From: JAJNBA01 sp035512775
Lineage (GTDB): Bacteria; Actinomycetota; UBA4738; HRBIN12
NCBI GenBank assembly: GCA_035512775.1
Contig: DATKDI010000057.1
Location: 31,772 to 95,771 of the forward strand
Length of the DNA stretch: 64,000 nt
Direction: 5' to 3'
Shown here: positions 48,275 through 56,331 of the stretch, piece after piece
Layout: every line of letters begins with the position of its first letter
How positions within the stretch are numbered: the stretch's first letter is position 1
Translations under genes and position numbers: made by a program
The notes under the pieces: generated by a model
What the model was told of the DNA's origin: nothing
Databases searched by the model: none
The model's input: the letters and a program-made list of their open reading frames with translations, nothing else

Positions 48275-50755
48275 GTGGCGGCCGTGACGACTCACGCCCT
48301 GCGGCGGGCGCTCGCGCGCGCCGAGCAAGGCAAGGCTCTGTCCGAAGACGAGGCGACCGCGCTCATGACGGCGTCGGGTGAGGATCTCGCGCGGTTGCAG
48401 TCGGTGGCCGCGCAGCTCCGGGACCTCGGCTCGGGCGACCGCATCACCTACTCGCGCAAGGTCTTCATCCCGCTGACGATGCTGTGCCGCGACCACTGCC
48501 ACTACTGCACCTTCGCGAAGCCCGCCGCGAAGCTCGTGGCGCCGTTCCTCGCGCCGGAGGAGGTGCTCGCGATCGCCGGGGGCGGACGAGCTCGCGCGTG
48601 CAAGGAGGCGCTCTTCACCCTGGGCGATCGGCCGGAGGACCGCTACGACGTGGCACGCGATTGGTTGCGCTCGCGGGGGTTCGCCTCGACGCTCGACTAC
48701 GTGCGCGCGTCAGCCATCAGCGTGATCGAGGAGACCGGACTGCTCCCGCACCTGAATCCCGGCGTGATGAGCTACGAGGAGCTCGCGCGGTTGAAGCAGG
48801 TGAGCGCATCGATGGGATTGATGTTGGAGACCGCTTCCGATCGGCTCTCGTCGAAGGGCGGGCCGCACTTCGGCTCTCCGGACAAGCACCCTGCCGTGAG
48901 ACTGCGGACGATCGCGGACGCGGGCAGGCTCGCGATCCCGTTCACCACGGGCATCCTCGTGGGCATCGGCGAAGACGCGCGCGAGCGCGCCGCCTCGGTC
49001 TTCGCGATCCGGGAGCTTCACCGTCGCTACGGTCACATCCAGGAGGTGATCGTGCAGAACTTCCGCGCGAAGCCCGGCACGGTGATGGCGAGAGCGCCCG
49101 AGCCGGACGACGAGGAGTTCCTCGCCGCCGTCGCCACGACGCGCGTCGTGATGGGGCCACACATGAGCGTCCAGGCTCCCCCCAATCTGTCCGACGCGAC
49201 GCAACAACGGCGACTGCTCGATGCCGGCATCAGCGATTGGGGCGGCGTGTCACCGCTCACGCCCGATCACGTGAACCCCGAGCGGCCGTGGCCAGCGATC
49301 GATTCGCTCGCCGCGACGACAGCCTCGCGCGGGAAGACCCTGCGTGAACGACTGACGATCTACCCGCGGTTCGCGGGCAGTCCGGATCCGTACCTCGCGG
49401 GCAAGATGCGTGCCCCCGTCGAGGCCCTCCTCGGTGAGGACGGCCTCGCGGTGGAGGGAACGAAGCCTGAGCCGATGGGATGGCAGGACCCGGATGTCAC
49501 CTGGAAACCACGGACCATCGACCTCACGTTCGCGAAGGGACCGGAGGCAGGCTTGCGTTCCGACGCCGGCGCCGTGTACGGGGAGATCCCCGCCGAGGAC
49601 GCGGTCACGCGCGCCTGGGCGTCCCGAGAGGTCGTCCCCGAACGCCTCACCTCGGAGATCCGAGCGGCGCTGCGGCGGGCCGAGCGGCACCGTCCTCTCT
49701 CGGACGAGCAGGCGCTGGCGCTGTTCCAGGCGGAGGGCGTCGATCTCGACGCCCTCCGCGAGGTCGCCGATGGCCTCCGGCAGGAGGCCGTCGGCGATGT
49801 CGTCACCTACGTGATCAACCGGAACATCAACTTCACGAACGTCTGCTACGTCGGCTGTCGCTTCTGCGCGTTCGCGCAGCGGGAGGTCGATCCGGAGGCC
49901 TACACGCTCACGCTCGATGAGGTCGCCGACCGGGCGGAGGCCGCGTGGGCGGATGGGGCGAGCGAGGTGTGTATGCAGGGCGGCATCCACCCCGACCTCC
50001 CGGGCTCCTTCTATCTGGATCTCCTCGACGCGGTGAAGGCCCGCGTGCCGGGGATCCACGTCCATGCGTTCAGCCCGATGGAGATCTTGAACGGGGCGAC
50101 GAAGATGGGTGTGTCCTTCCGTGAGTTCCTCACCGTCTGCAAGGAGCACGGTCTGGGGACGATCCCGGGAACGGCCGCCGAGATCCTGGACGACGGCGTC
50201 CGATGGCTGCTGACGAAGGGCAAGCTCCCTGCCGACACCTGGGAGGAGGTCGTCCGAACGGCTCACGACATCGGACTCCGGAGCTCCTCCACGATCATGT
50301 TCGGGCACGTGGACGCCCCACCCCATTGGGTGGGCCACCTGCGGCGGCTCGCCCGGATCCAGCAGGACACCGGCGGCTTCACGGAGTTCGTGCCGCTGCC
50401 GTTCATCCACCGGAACGCACCGATCTACCTGGCGGGTCACGCGCGGCCGGGTCCGTCCTTCGACGACAGCGTTCGCATGCATGCGGTCGCGCGGATCCTC
50501 CTCGACGGAGTTATCCACAACGTGCAGGTGTCGTGGGTGAAACTCGGCGTGGAGGCGGCGTCGGAGATCCTCCGATCCGGGGCGAACGACTTCGGTGGCA
50601 CGTTGATGGAGGAGACGATCAGTCGGATGGCGGGCGCCGGGTGGGGGATCCGGATGGCGCCGGAACAGTTCGATGACGCGATCCGCGCGATCGGAAGAAC
50701 ACCCGCTGTGCGAACCACGACGTACGATCGGATCGAGACCAAAGCCGCGTCCTGA
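48275..50755 (+). CDS. fbiC: FO synthase (fused CofG-CofH radical SAM enzyme)
   Basis: An 826-residue bifunctional FbiC. The first half is CofG-like, with the radical-SAM Cys motif in MLCRDHCHYCTFAKP (C-x3-C-x2-C, about residues 70-77); HLNPGVMSYEELARLKQVSA and IQEVIVQNFRAKPGTVM follow. The second half is CofH-like, with CYVGCRFCAFAQRE (about 525-535), EVCMQGGIHPDLPGSFYLDL and ISRMAGAGWGIRMAPEQF. Together they condense a tyrosine-derived radical with 5-amino-6-ribitylamino-uracil to give FO, the deazaflavin core of F420. The fused form is typical of actinobacteria. GTG is set by the hexamer 6 nt upstream. No terminator is obvious before the whiB region. Confidence 0.96.
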   Translation: MAAVTTHALRRALARAEQGKALSEDEATALMTASGEDLARLQSVAAQLRDLGSGDRITYSRKVFIPLTMLCRDHCHYCTFAKPAAKLVAPFLAPEEVLAIAGGGRARACKEALFTLGDRPEDRYDVARDWLRSRGFASTLDYVRASAISVIEETGLLPHLNPGVMSYEELARLKQVSASMGLMLETASDRLSSKGGPHFGSPDKHPAVRLRTIADAGRLAIPFTTGILVGIGEDARERAASVFAIRELHRRYGHIQEVIVQNFRAKPGTVMARAPEPDDEEFLAAVATTRVVMGPHMSVQAPPNLSDATQQRRLLDAGISDWGGVSPLTPDHVNPERPWPAIDSLAATTASRGKTLRERLTIYPRFAGSPDPYLAGKMRAPVEALLGEDGLAVEGTKPEPMGWQDPDVTWKPRTIDLTFAKGPEAGLRSDAGAVYGEIPAEDAVTRAWASREVVPERLTSEIRAALRRAERHRPLSDEQALALFQAEGVDLDALREVADGLRQEAVGDVVTYVINRNINFTNVCYVGCRFCAFAQREVDPEAYTLTLDEVADRAEAAWADGASEVCMQGGIHPDLPGSFYLDLLDAVKARVPGIHVHAFSPMEILNGATKMGVSFREFLTVCKEHGLGTIPGTAAEILDDGVRWLLTKGKLPADTWEEVVRTAHDIGLRSSSTIMFGHVDAPPHWVGHLRRLARIQQDTGGFTEFVPLPFIHRNAPIYLAGHARPGPSFDDSVRMHAVARILLDGVIHNVQVSWVKLGVEAASEILRSGANDFGGTLMEETISRMAGAGWGIRMAPEQFDDAIRAIGRTPAVRTTTYDRIETKAAS

Positions 50756-50926
50756 GGCGAAACGGTCAGGCCACCTGACGGTAATGGTCATCTCGGCTGA
50801 CGACAGAGTTTCTTCGCTGAAAGGGTTGCACTCGTGCTTCCGCTTGGGGACGATTACATCCGATGAGGGTCGAGGCAGAGAATCACCTGAAATTCCCTCT
50901 TGCCAGGGAGGCGGTTCTTCCCTCAG

Positions 50927-50944
50927 AATCACAAGTATGTGATT
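50927..50944. promoter_or_regulatory. Palindrome upstream of whiB, candidate operator
   Basis: AATCACA-AGTA-TGTGATT is a perfect 7+7 bp inverted repeat with a 4-nt centre, 16 nt before the whiB ATG. A half-site copy, AGAATCAC, occurs at 50879-50886 and again at 50925-50932, 46 nt apart. The AT-rich arms stand out from the GC-rich surroundings. Confidence 0.5.
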
Positions 50945-50960
50945 TGGGGGGGAGAGGTGC

Positions 50961-51188
50961 ATGCATCACTACATCCCATGGCAGGAGCGAGCGAGGTGTC
51001 GGGACCACGACCCTGAGGTCTTCTTCCCCGAGAAGGGGGGATCGTCGAGGGAGGCCAAACGGATCTGCTCGGAATGTCCTGTTCGGATCGAGTGCCTCAA
51101 CTACGCGCTTCGCCGCGACGAGCGGTACGGCGTGTGGGGCGGGATGAGCGAACGGGAACGGCGACGCCTCAAACGGATGGCGTCGTAA
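50961..51188 (+). CDS. whiB: WhiB-family iron-sulfur transcription factor
   Basis: 75 residues. The four cluster ligands are Cys in WQERARCRDHDPEVFF and the three in KRICSECPVRIECLNYAL, the standard C...CxxC...C layout. GVWGGMSERERRRLKR at the end is the G-[V/I]-W-G-G turn plus basic DNA-contact tail. WhiB proteins bind a 4Fe-4S cluster and the sigma factor and control division, sporulation or stress genes in actinobacteria. In Streptomyces (whmD) and Mycobacterium (whiB2) a WhiB gene sits close to the manB block, as here, so this may be the orthologue. The ATG follows a purine run (GGGGGGGAGAGG) and a palindrome. Confidence 0.93.
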   Translation: MHHYIPWQERARCRDHDPEVFFPEKGGSSREAKRICSECPVRIECLNYALRRDERYGVWGGMSERERRRLKRMAS

Positions 51189-51195
51189 CTCAGGA

Positions 51196-51216
51196 TCCTT
51201 CGTAGTCCACGAAGGA
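51196..51216 (+). other. Hairpin between whiB and the H1-like gene
   Basis: TCCTTCGT (51196-51203) pairs perfectly with ACGAAGGA (51209-51216) across a 5-nt loop. It lies 8 nt after the whiB stop and directly before the ribosome site of the next gene (AAGGGGGACGGG), so it could end the whiB transcript or hide the start of the next. Confidence 0.45.
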
Positions 51217-51228
51217 AAGGGGGACGGG

Positions 51229-51672
51229 ATGGCAGCACGGAAGACAGCCGCACGGAAGAGGCCCGCGGCCAAGCGGTCCGCGGCCGCGAGGAAGTCGGCG
51301 GCGACCCGGAAGCGGAAGACCGCGAAGCGGTCCGCCGCCGGCAAGAAGGCCGCCGCCACGCGGAAGAGGACGACGGCACGCAGGAAGACCGCCGGCAGGA
51401 AGGCTGCGGCGACCAGGAAGCGGACGACGGGGCGCAAGAAGGCGACCGCCCGCAAGCCGGCCCGCAAGAAGGCGACCGCCCGCAAGAAGACGGCGGCTCG
51501 CAAGCCGGCACGGAGGAAGTCGACCAAGCGGGTCGCCGCGGGCAAGAAGGCCGCTGCGACCAGGAAGCGCGGAACCCGCAAGGCCGCGACCACGCGCAAG
51601 AAGGCGACCGCGCGCAAGAAGACGGCGGCTCGCAAGCCGGCCCGCAGGAAGAGCACAGCCAAGAAGCGCTGA
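51229..51672 (+). CDS. Lysine/arginine/alanine-rich histone H1-like DNA-binding protein
   Basis: 147 residues composed almost only of Lys, Arg, Ala and Thr, with a few Ser, Gly and Pro. Recurrent units are AARK, KKATARK, KAAATRKR and ARKPARRK. There is no globular domain, so it resembles the free C-terminal tail of histone H1 or the tail of mycobacterial HupB and the Hc1/Hc2 proteins, without the HU head. It should bind DNA or RNA by charge and may compact the nucleoid. A 57-nt stretch is repeated within the gene. The ATG is preceded by AAGGGGGACGGG. A very strong terminator follows, so it forms its own short unit or a pair with whiB. Confidence 0.75.
   Translation: MAARKTAARKRPAAKRSAAARKSAATRKRKTAKRSAAGKKAAATRKRTTARRKTAGRKAAATRKRTTGRKKATARKPARKKATARKKTAARKPARRKSTKRVAAGKKAAATRKRGTRKAATTRKKATARKKTAARKPARRKSTAKKR
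51463..51519 (+). repeat. Direct repeat copy 1 inside the H1-like gene
   Basis: 57 nt, nearly identical to 51595-51651, with a few substitutions. It encodes RKKATARKKTAARKPARRK. An 18-nt part is also repeated just upstream at 51433-51450. Confidence 0.7.
51595..51651 (+). repeat. Direct repeat copy 2 inside the H1-like gene
   Basis: Second copy of the 57-nt repeat, encoding RKKATARKKTAARKPARRK. Such repeats allow slippage or recombination that changes the tail length. Confidence 0.7.
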
Positions 51673-51692
51673 GCTCCGGGTTCGTCGCATCA

Positions 51693-51720
51693 CGAAGGGG
51701 GGCGGAGACGCCCCCCTTCG
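51693..51720 (+). terminator. Strong terminator after the H1-like gene
   Basis: CGAAGGGGGGCG (51693-51704) pairs perfectly over 12 bp with CGCCCCCCTTCG (51709-51720) around a GAGA tetraloop (GNRA type). Only ATCTT follows, so the T-run is weak, but this is the most stable hairpin between genes in the window. Confidence 0.75.
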
Positions 51721-51740
51721 ATCTTGCCAGCACCCACTGC

Positions 51741-51746
51741 TAGGCT
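51741..51746 (+). promoter_or_regulatory. -10 hexamer TAGGCT for the large glycosyltransferase
   Basis: TAGGCT ends 26 nt before the ATG at 51773, just after the terminator; it predicts a leader of about 18 nt without a clear ribosome site. Confidence 0.4.
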
Positions 51747-51772
51747 CCCGCAGCGCCCAGGCGCCCTACCGG

Positions 51773-54700
51773 ATGACCTCGCCCGCTACCGCAGCCGTCG
51801 CGTCGACCGGCACGTCTACTCCGAGCGTGCTCGCGTTGCTCGTCGTCGGCCCGGGAGCGTCGCCCTGGCTGCGGGATTGCCTGCTGTCGCTCGCGAACCA
51901 GTCGTACCCGCGCGTCGGCGTACTCGCCGTGGATGACGGTGCCGACGACGCTTCTCGGGAGATGCTGCTCGGCTCGCTCGGGTCTCGTCGGGTGCTGACG
52001 AACGAAGAGCGCCTGGGATCCGCTCGTTCGGTCCGCGCCGCGCTCGGTCGTCCCGTCGCCAAGGGCGCGGACTTCGTGTTGATCGTCGATCCTCGCGCAT
52101 CTCTCGACAAGGATGCCGTCGCCAGGCTGGTGGAGGCAGCCGTCGGGATCGGCGTCGAGGACGTCGGGATCGTCGGTGCCAAGATCGTTGACCGCGATGA
52201 TCCCCGATCGCTTCGGGACATCGGTCGTTCGTCGGACCGATTCGGTCACCCCTCGTCGTCACTGCAAGCCGGCGAGATCGACCAGGGACAGTTCGATCGG
52301 GTGCTCGAGGTCTTGTGCGTGTCGTCCGCTGCGATGTTGATCTCTCGCGAGGCCCTGGAGCGGTCGGACCTGTTCGATGAACGGCTCGCTCCCGCACATC
52401 GGGAGCTGGACTTCTGCTGGCGAACACGCGTGGCCGGCTACCGGATCCTGATGACGCCGCTCGCCCGTGTGCGCCTCGGCGGAGGAGTGGAGGAGGAGAG
52501 GTCCGGGGCAGCGGCTTCGCGACGCAGCCCCCGGTACGAGGAGGATCGTGCGGCGATCGCGGCGATGCTCAAGAACTACTCGCTGATCTCCCTTCTCTGG
52601 GTCGTGCCGGCCGCGTTCGTGTTGGGGGTTCTTCGCTTCGTCTATCTCACCCTCAGCCGGCGGTTCGAGGAGGCGCTCGACATCGCGGCGGCGTGGGGTT
52701 GGAACGTCGCCCATCTCCCCGGCACCTTGTCCCGGCGGCGCCATGCGCAGAAGGCGCGGAGGGTCCGCGATCGAGTGCTGCGGCGCTTCATGGAGTCCGC
52801 AGGTCTGCGCTCGCCGCGATGGTTCGCGACGGCCGAACGGATCCTGGAAGAGCAGCGTGCGATCGAACAGGCCGACGAAGGCGAACCGATCCAGCGACGA
52901 CTCCGTGACCGGACCGCATCGTTGGTGGGCTCCCACCCGGTGATCGTCGGGTCGTTCCTGGCGGTGATCGTGGGTGCCGTCGCGGTTCGCGAGCTGATCG
53001 GATCGGAGGCGCTGGTGGGCGGGGCGCTCCCGGCGTTCCCCGCTCGGGTGGGGGACCTGTTCGCCGAACTGGCCTCGGCCGTACGGTCGACGCCCCTGGG
53101 AGGGCCGCTCGCACCGAGTCCCTTCGTGGGGGCCCTCGGAGCGGCCTCCTTCGCATCGCTCGGAGATCCGCAACTCGCGCAGAAGGCGATCCTGCTCGCG
53201 GGACCGCCCCTGGCTGCGATCCTGATGTACCGCGCGACGATCCGGTTGTCTGTTCGCCCGGGACCTGCGGTCCTCGCCGCGGCCGCCTACGGGCTCGGAG
53301 CGCTCACGCTCTGGGCGTTCTCGGAGGGCCGGCTGGGGCTGCTCATCGCGCTCGCCGTGTTGCCCGCGGCGGCGGAACGGATCGAGGCCGCCTTCGCGCA
53401 CGAGGAGCCGCTCGGGGGGAGACCGCGATTCGTCGCCGGGTCGGCCGTCACGTTCGCGGTGGGTGCCGCCTCCTACCCGGGGATCCTGCTCGCGATCGCC
53501 GTCTTGATCGCCCTCCGCGTGCTCTCAGGTCCCGCTCGGGGCAGGGGCCTCCTTCTGACGGGGGCCGGAGCCGTGGGCGCCGCCGTACTCCTCTTCCCAT
53601 TCGTCCCGACACTGCTCGCGGACGGCGGACGCGCGCTCTCCTCGTTGGTCGGTACGACCGAGCCGGTGCGCCTGGCACGGCTGTCGCTCGGACCGGGGCC
53701 GGGGACGTGGTCGGTCGCGGGCTTCCTTCCGGTCGCGGCCGCGCTGAGTCTCGGCCTCGTCCGCGGCGAGCTGCGTGGCCCCGCGGCGCGCGCCGCCGTC
53801 GCCGGGGGGGCGGGTCTCATCTTTTCATGGCTCGCCGCGGCGAACCACCTCCCCCTCGGCGTCGCGAACCCTGCCGCCTACGCCGCGCTGGCCGCCGTCT
53901 CGATGGCGAGCCTGATCGGATTCGGTCTCACCTCGTTCACGGGATCCCTCCGGTTCGAGTCCTTCGGGCTCCGACAGGTCAGCGGAGCAGCGCTCGCGCT
54001 CGTCCTGGGTGGGGGACTCCTGCTCCAGTCGATGGCCGCCATGGCGGGCACGTGGGGCGTCGGTCCGCCGCAGGAACGGATCCCACCCGCGTGGGCGGTC
54101 GTCAGCGGGTCGGCCCCGGGTTCGTTCCGCGTCCTGTGGGTGACCGGCGATCGTGGCGACGGCCTCCCGCCGCCAGCGGGAGACCCACAGCGCCGTCTCG
54201 AGGCAGGCGACGCGACGATCCGGTACGCGCTCACCGATCGGGGCGGCGCGAGCGTGCTCGACACCGGACGTCCCCTTTCCGGTCCCGGTCCGGATCATCT
54301 CGAGCGCGCGATCGGTGAGATCCTCGGAGGGATCACACGGCACGGCGGTGCCCTCCTCTCGCCCTTCGGGATCCGATTCGTGGTGGCGGAAAGAGGGGTG
54401 TTGCCAGCATCTGCCGAAGAGGCCCTCGATGCGCAGTTGGATGTGGATCTCCTGCCCGCGACCGGCTTCACGATCTATCGGAACGCGTCGGCGGTCCCAC
54501 CCGCGGCGATCCTCACGACCGGGTCTGCCGACGAAGAGATCATCGGCGCGGGTGACCCCACCACGATCGCGATGTGGAGGCCCGTGCCCGCCGTTCCACT
54601 GGAACGGGTGTCCGGCGGCTGGAATGGACCGGCGCTCGAGGGGACGATCTTCCTGTCCACCGAGTACGACGCTCAGGCGTTCCAGGGAGACTCCGTTCGA

Positions 54701-54859
54701 CCGGAAGTCGCCTTCGGCTGGGCAACGAGGTTCGAGGCCGCCGGCGACCCCGTGCGGATCCGGCACGAGGGTCAGCTGCCGGCTCGGATCCAGGTCGTCC
54801 TCCTCACGCTGCTATGGCTCGCCGCGCTCTGGGCCACGAGGAAGCCGGTGGCTCGGTGA
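51773..54859 (+). CDS. Large membrane glycosyltransferase, family 2 head with polytopic C-terminus
   Basis: 1028 residues. The GT-A domain (about 18-250) has LLVVGPGASPWLRDCLLSLA, AVDDGADD, FVLIVDPRASLDKDAVARL and the acceptor-side ELDFCWRTRVAGYRI, which matches the E-x-DxxWR motif of rhamnosyl- and galactofuranosyltransferases. From about 265 on there are roughly ten hydrophobic segments, then a soluble C-terminal domain of about 250 residues with a last helix near the end (VVLLTLLWLAALWATRK). Proteins of this layout lie between whiB and DUF5719 in Streptomyces and related genera. Lipid-linked sugar polymerisation or wall glycan modification is likely. The gene is coupled by GTGA to DUF5719. 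Confidence 0.85.
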   Translation: MTSPATAAVASTGTSTPSVLALLVVGPGASPWLRDCLLSLANQSYPRVGVLAVDDGADDASREMLLGSLGSRRVLTNEERLGSARSVRAALGRPVAKGADFVLIVDPRASLDKDAVARLVEAAVGIGVEDVGIVGAKIVDRDDPRSLRDIGRSSDRFGHPSSSLQAGEIDQGQFDRVLEVLCVSSAAMLISREALERSDLFDERLAPAHRELDFCWRTRVAGYRILMTPLARVRLGGGVEEERSGAAASRRSPRYEEDRAAIAAMLKNYSLISLLWVVPAAFVLGVLRFVYLTLSRRFEEALDIAAAWGWNVAHLPGTLSRRRHAQKARRVRDRVLRRFMESAGLRSPRWFATAERILEEQRAIEQADEGEPIQRRLRDRTASLVGSHPVIVGSFLAVIVGAVAVRELIGSEALVGGALPAFPARVGDLFAELASAVRSTPLGGPLAPSPFVGALGAASFASLGDPQLAQKAILLAGPPLAAILMYRATIRLSVRPGPAVLAAAAYGLGALTLWAFSEGRLGLLIALAVLPAAAERIEAAFAHEEPLGGRPRFVAGSAVTFAVGAASYPGILLAIAVLIALRVLSGPARGRGLLLTGAGAVGAAVLLFPFVPTLLADGGRALSSLVGTTEPVRLARLSLGPGPGTWSVAGFLPVAAALSLGLVRGELRGPAARAAVAGGAGLIFSWLAAANHLPLGVANPAAYAALAAVSMASLIGFGLTSFTGSLRFESFGLRQVSGAALALVLGGGLLLQSMAAMAGTWGVGPPQERIPPAWAVVSGSAPGSFRVLWVTGDRGDGLPPPAGDPQRRLEAGDATIRYALTDRGGASVLDTGRPLSGPGPDHLERAIGEILGGITRHGGALLSPFGIRFVVAERGVLPASAEEALDAQLDVDLLPATGFTIYRNASAVPPAAILTTGSADEEIIGAGDPTTIAMWRPVPAVPLERVSGGWNGPALEGTIFLSTEYDAQAFQGDSVRPEVAFGWATRFEAAGDPVRIRHEGQLPARIQVVLLTLLWLAALWATRKPVAR

Positions 54860-56241
54860 GCGGTTCCCGCGAGCTGCCGGCCCGGGGGCAGGTCGCGTTC
54901 GCAGTGGCCTCGGTCGTGATCCTCGTCGCGGCGATGGTGTTGCTCGATCGGGCGGGCGCGCGAGCGCCCGCACCGCTCGCGCGAGGCGGGGAGCCGTCGG
55001 GAGCATGGCTCTGCCCCCACGGTGGTGCGACCGATCTGTCCATCCAGCTGTATCTGGCGAACCCCGGCCCCGAGACCGTGACGGCAAGGATCACCCGGCT
55101 GGGTCCGGAGCCGGCCGCCCCTCCGGAGGGCTACGAGATCGAGCCGGGGAGCACCCTGCGGATCGACCAGGTGCCCCCGGACCGGGGAGCGGCGACCTAT
55201 GTCGAGTACTTCGGGGGTTGGATCGGGGCCGGATGGGTCTCCTCCACCGGGTCGGGCGTCGCCGCCGAACCCTGTACGCCGGACGCGGCACGGAACTGGT
55301 ACCTGGCTGACGGGACGACGCAGCTCGACGAGGAGGCGTACGTGATCGTCGCCAACCCGTTCGCCGCGGCGGCCGTGATGGACGTCGTCATCTACACGGC
55401 CGACGAGGCTCCGATCCGAGACTCCGCGTGGACCGACCTCATCGTCCCCGCTCGCCGAAGCATCCCGTTGCGTCTCGATTCGAGGATCAAAGGAGAGACC
55501 GTGGTCGCGGTTGTGCTCGAGGTGTCCGTGGGCCGTGTCGCCGCGGCGGCACTGGGTATCGGTGATGGGGCCCAGGTCCGGAGCACCCTGGGCTGGACCG
55601 AGCCGACGACGGGCGCGACGTTTCCCCTGATGCAGGGATCGGGTCAGACGGAGCTCCTCCTGCTCTCCGCCGCGCAGCGATCGATCCGGTTCGGTGCCAC
55701 GGTGTTGAGCGAACAGCAGCCGCGCCCGGCGGGTGGGCTCACCGAGCAGGAGCATGGGCCTGCCTCTGCGGGCGCATACGCGATCCCCGTGGACTCCGGG
55801 CCGGGGGCGATCCAGCTCTTCACGTTGGAGGATGCCCCGGTGGTGGGCGCTCTTCGGGCGCTCGGACCCGGCGAAGACTTCGGCGCGACCGCCGGGGCCG
55901 TCACGGCGTCGGATTCGTGGCTGGTGTTCCCGGCGACATCCGGCGTCTCGCCCACGCCCGGCGCCGTCGTGGTGAACGGCGGCGACGCGGACGTGTGGGC
56001 GACGGTCGAGCTCCTCCCACCGGTCGGCGGCACGGCGGCCGCCCCCGTGACGGTGCAGGTTCCCGCTCACTCGGCGGTCGCCGTGCCGCCCGAGCTCTGG
56101 GTGTTGGCACCCGACGCGGCTCTGCTGATCCGGACCGACGGAGGTGCCGTGGTGGCGCTCGCCGCCTCCACGTCGCGGGGGGAAGGAGACACGCAGGCGT
56201 TCGCACTGAGCATGGGCGTGGTGCCCCCGCGCGAGGAGTAG
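54856..56241 (+). CDS. DUF5719 family exported protein
   Basis: 461 residues. One membrane helix (about 11-30) is followed by an outside region built of beta-sandwich-like units: IQLYLANPGPETVTARITRL, TYVEYFGGWIGAGWVSSTGS, AEPCTPDAARNWYLADGTTQ and VIVANPFAAAAVMDVVIY. The W-Y-x-A-x-G-x-T segment and the NP-F/G pairs are typical of DUF5719. The function is unknown; constant linkage to the upstream glycosyltransferase in actinobacteria suggests that the two work together at the cell surface. The GTG start overlaps the previous stop as GTGA. The two Cys near 50 and 138 could form a disulfide. Confidence 0.85.
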   Translation: MSGSRELPARGQVAFAVASVVILVAAMVLLDRAGARAPAPLARGGEPSGAWLCPHGGATDLSIQLYLANPGPETVTARITRLGPEPAAPPEGYEIEPGSTLRIDQVPPDRGAATYVEYFGGWIGAGWVSSTGSGVAAEPCTPDAARNWYLADGTTQLDEEAYVIVANPFAAAAVMDVVIYTADEAPIRDSAWTDLIVPARRSIPLRLDSRIKGETVVAVVLEVSVGRVAAAALGIGDGAQVRSTLGWTEPTTGATFPLMQGSGQTELLLLSAAQRSIRFGATVLSEQQPRPAGGLTEQEHGPASAGAYAIPVDSGPGAIQLFTLEDAPVVGALRALGPGEDFGATAGAVTASDSWLVFPATSGVSPTPGAVVVNGGDADVWATVELLPPVGGTAAAPVTVQVPAHSAVAVPPELWVLAPDAALLIRTDGGAVVALAASTSRGEGDTQAFALSMGVVPPREE

Positions 56242-56286
56242 GGGAGGGGTGCCCCAAGGGAGAGGGGAGGGGGTTGCGCCTTGGCG

Positions 56287-56292
56287 TATCAT
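56287..56292 (+). promoter_or_regulatory. -10 hexamer TATCAT for the L,D-transpeptidase
   Basis: TATCAT lies 39 nt before the ATG at 56332. No clear ribosome site is seen in the predicted leader. Confidence 0.3.
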
Positions 56293-56331
56293 CTCCGTCC
56301 GGGACACTTCTCCCGACTGAACCCTCACCCC

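Noticed and set aside
50826..50856. A TTGCAC...ACGATT promoter for whiB
   Set aside because: The -35-like and -10-like boxes are 18 nt apart, but the -10 fits poorly (no TANNNT) and other choices are equally good.
51229..51672. The repeats in the Lys/Arg-rich gene as a CRISPR array or minisatellite without a gene
   Set aside because: Repeats are coding, in frame, with irregular spacing and no unique spacers; an ATG, ribosome site and terminator bracket a complete ORF.
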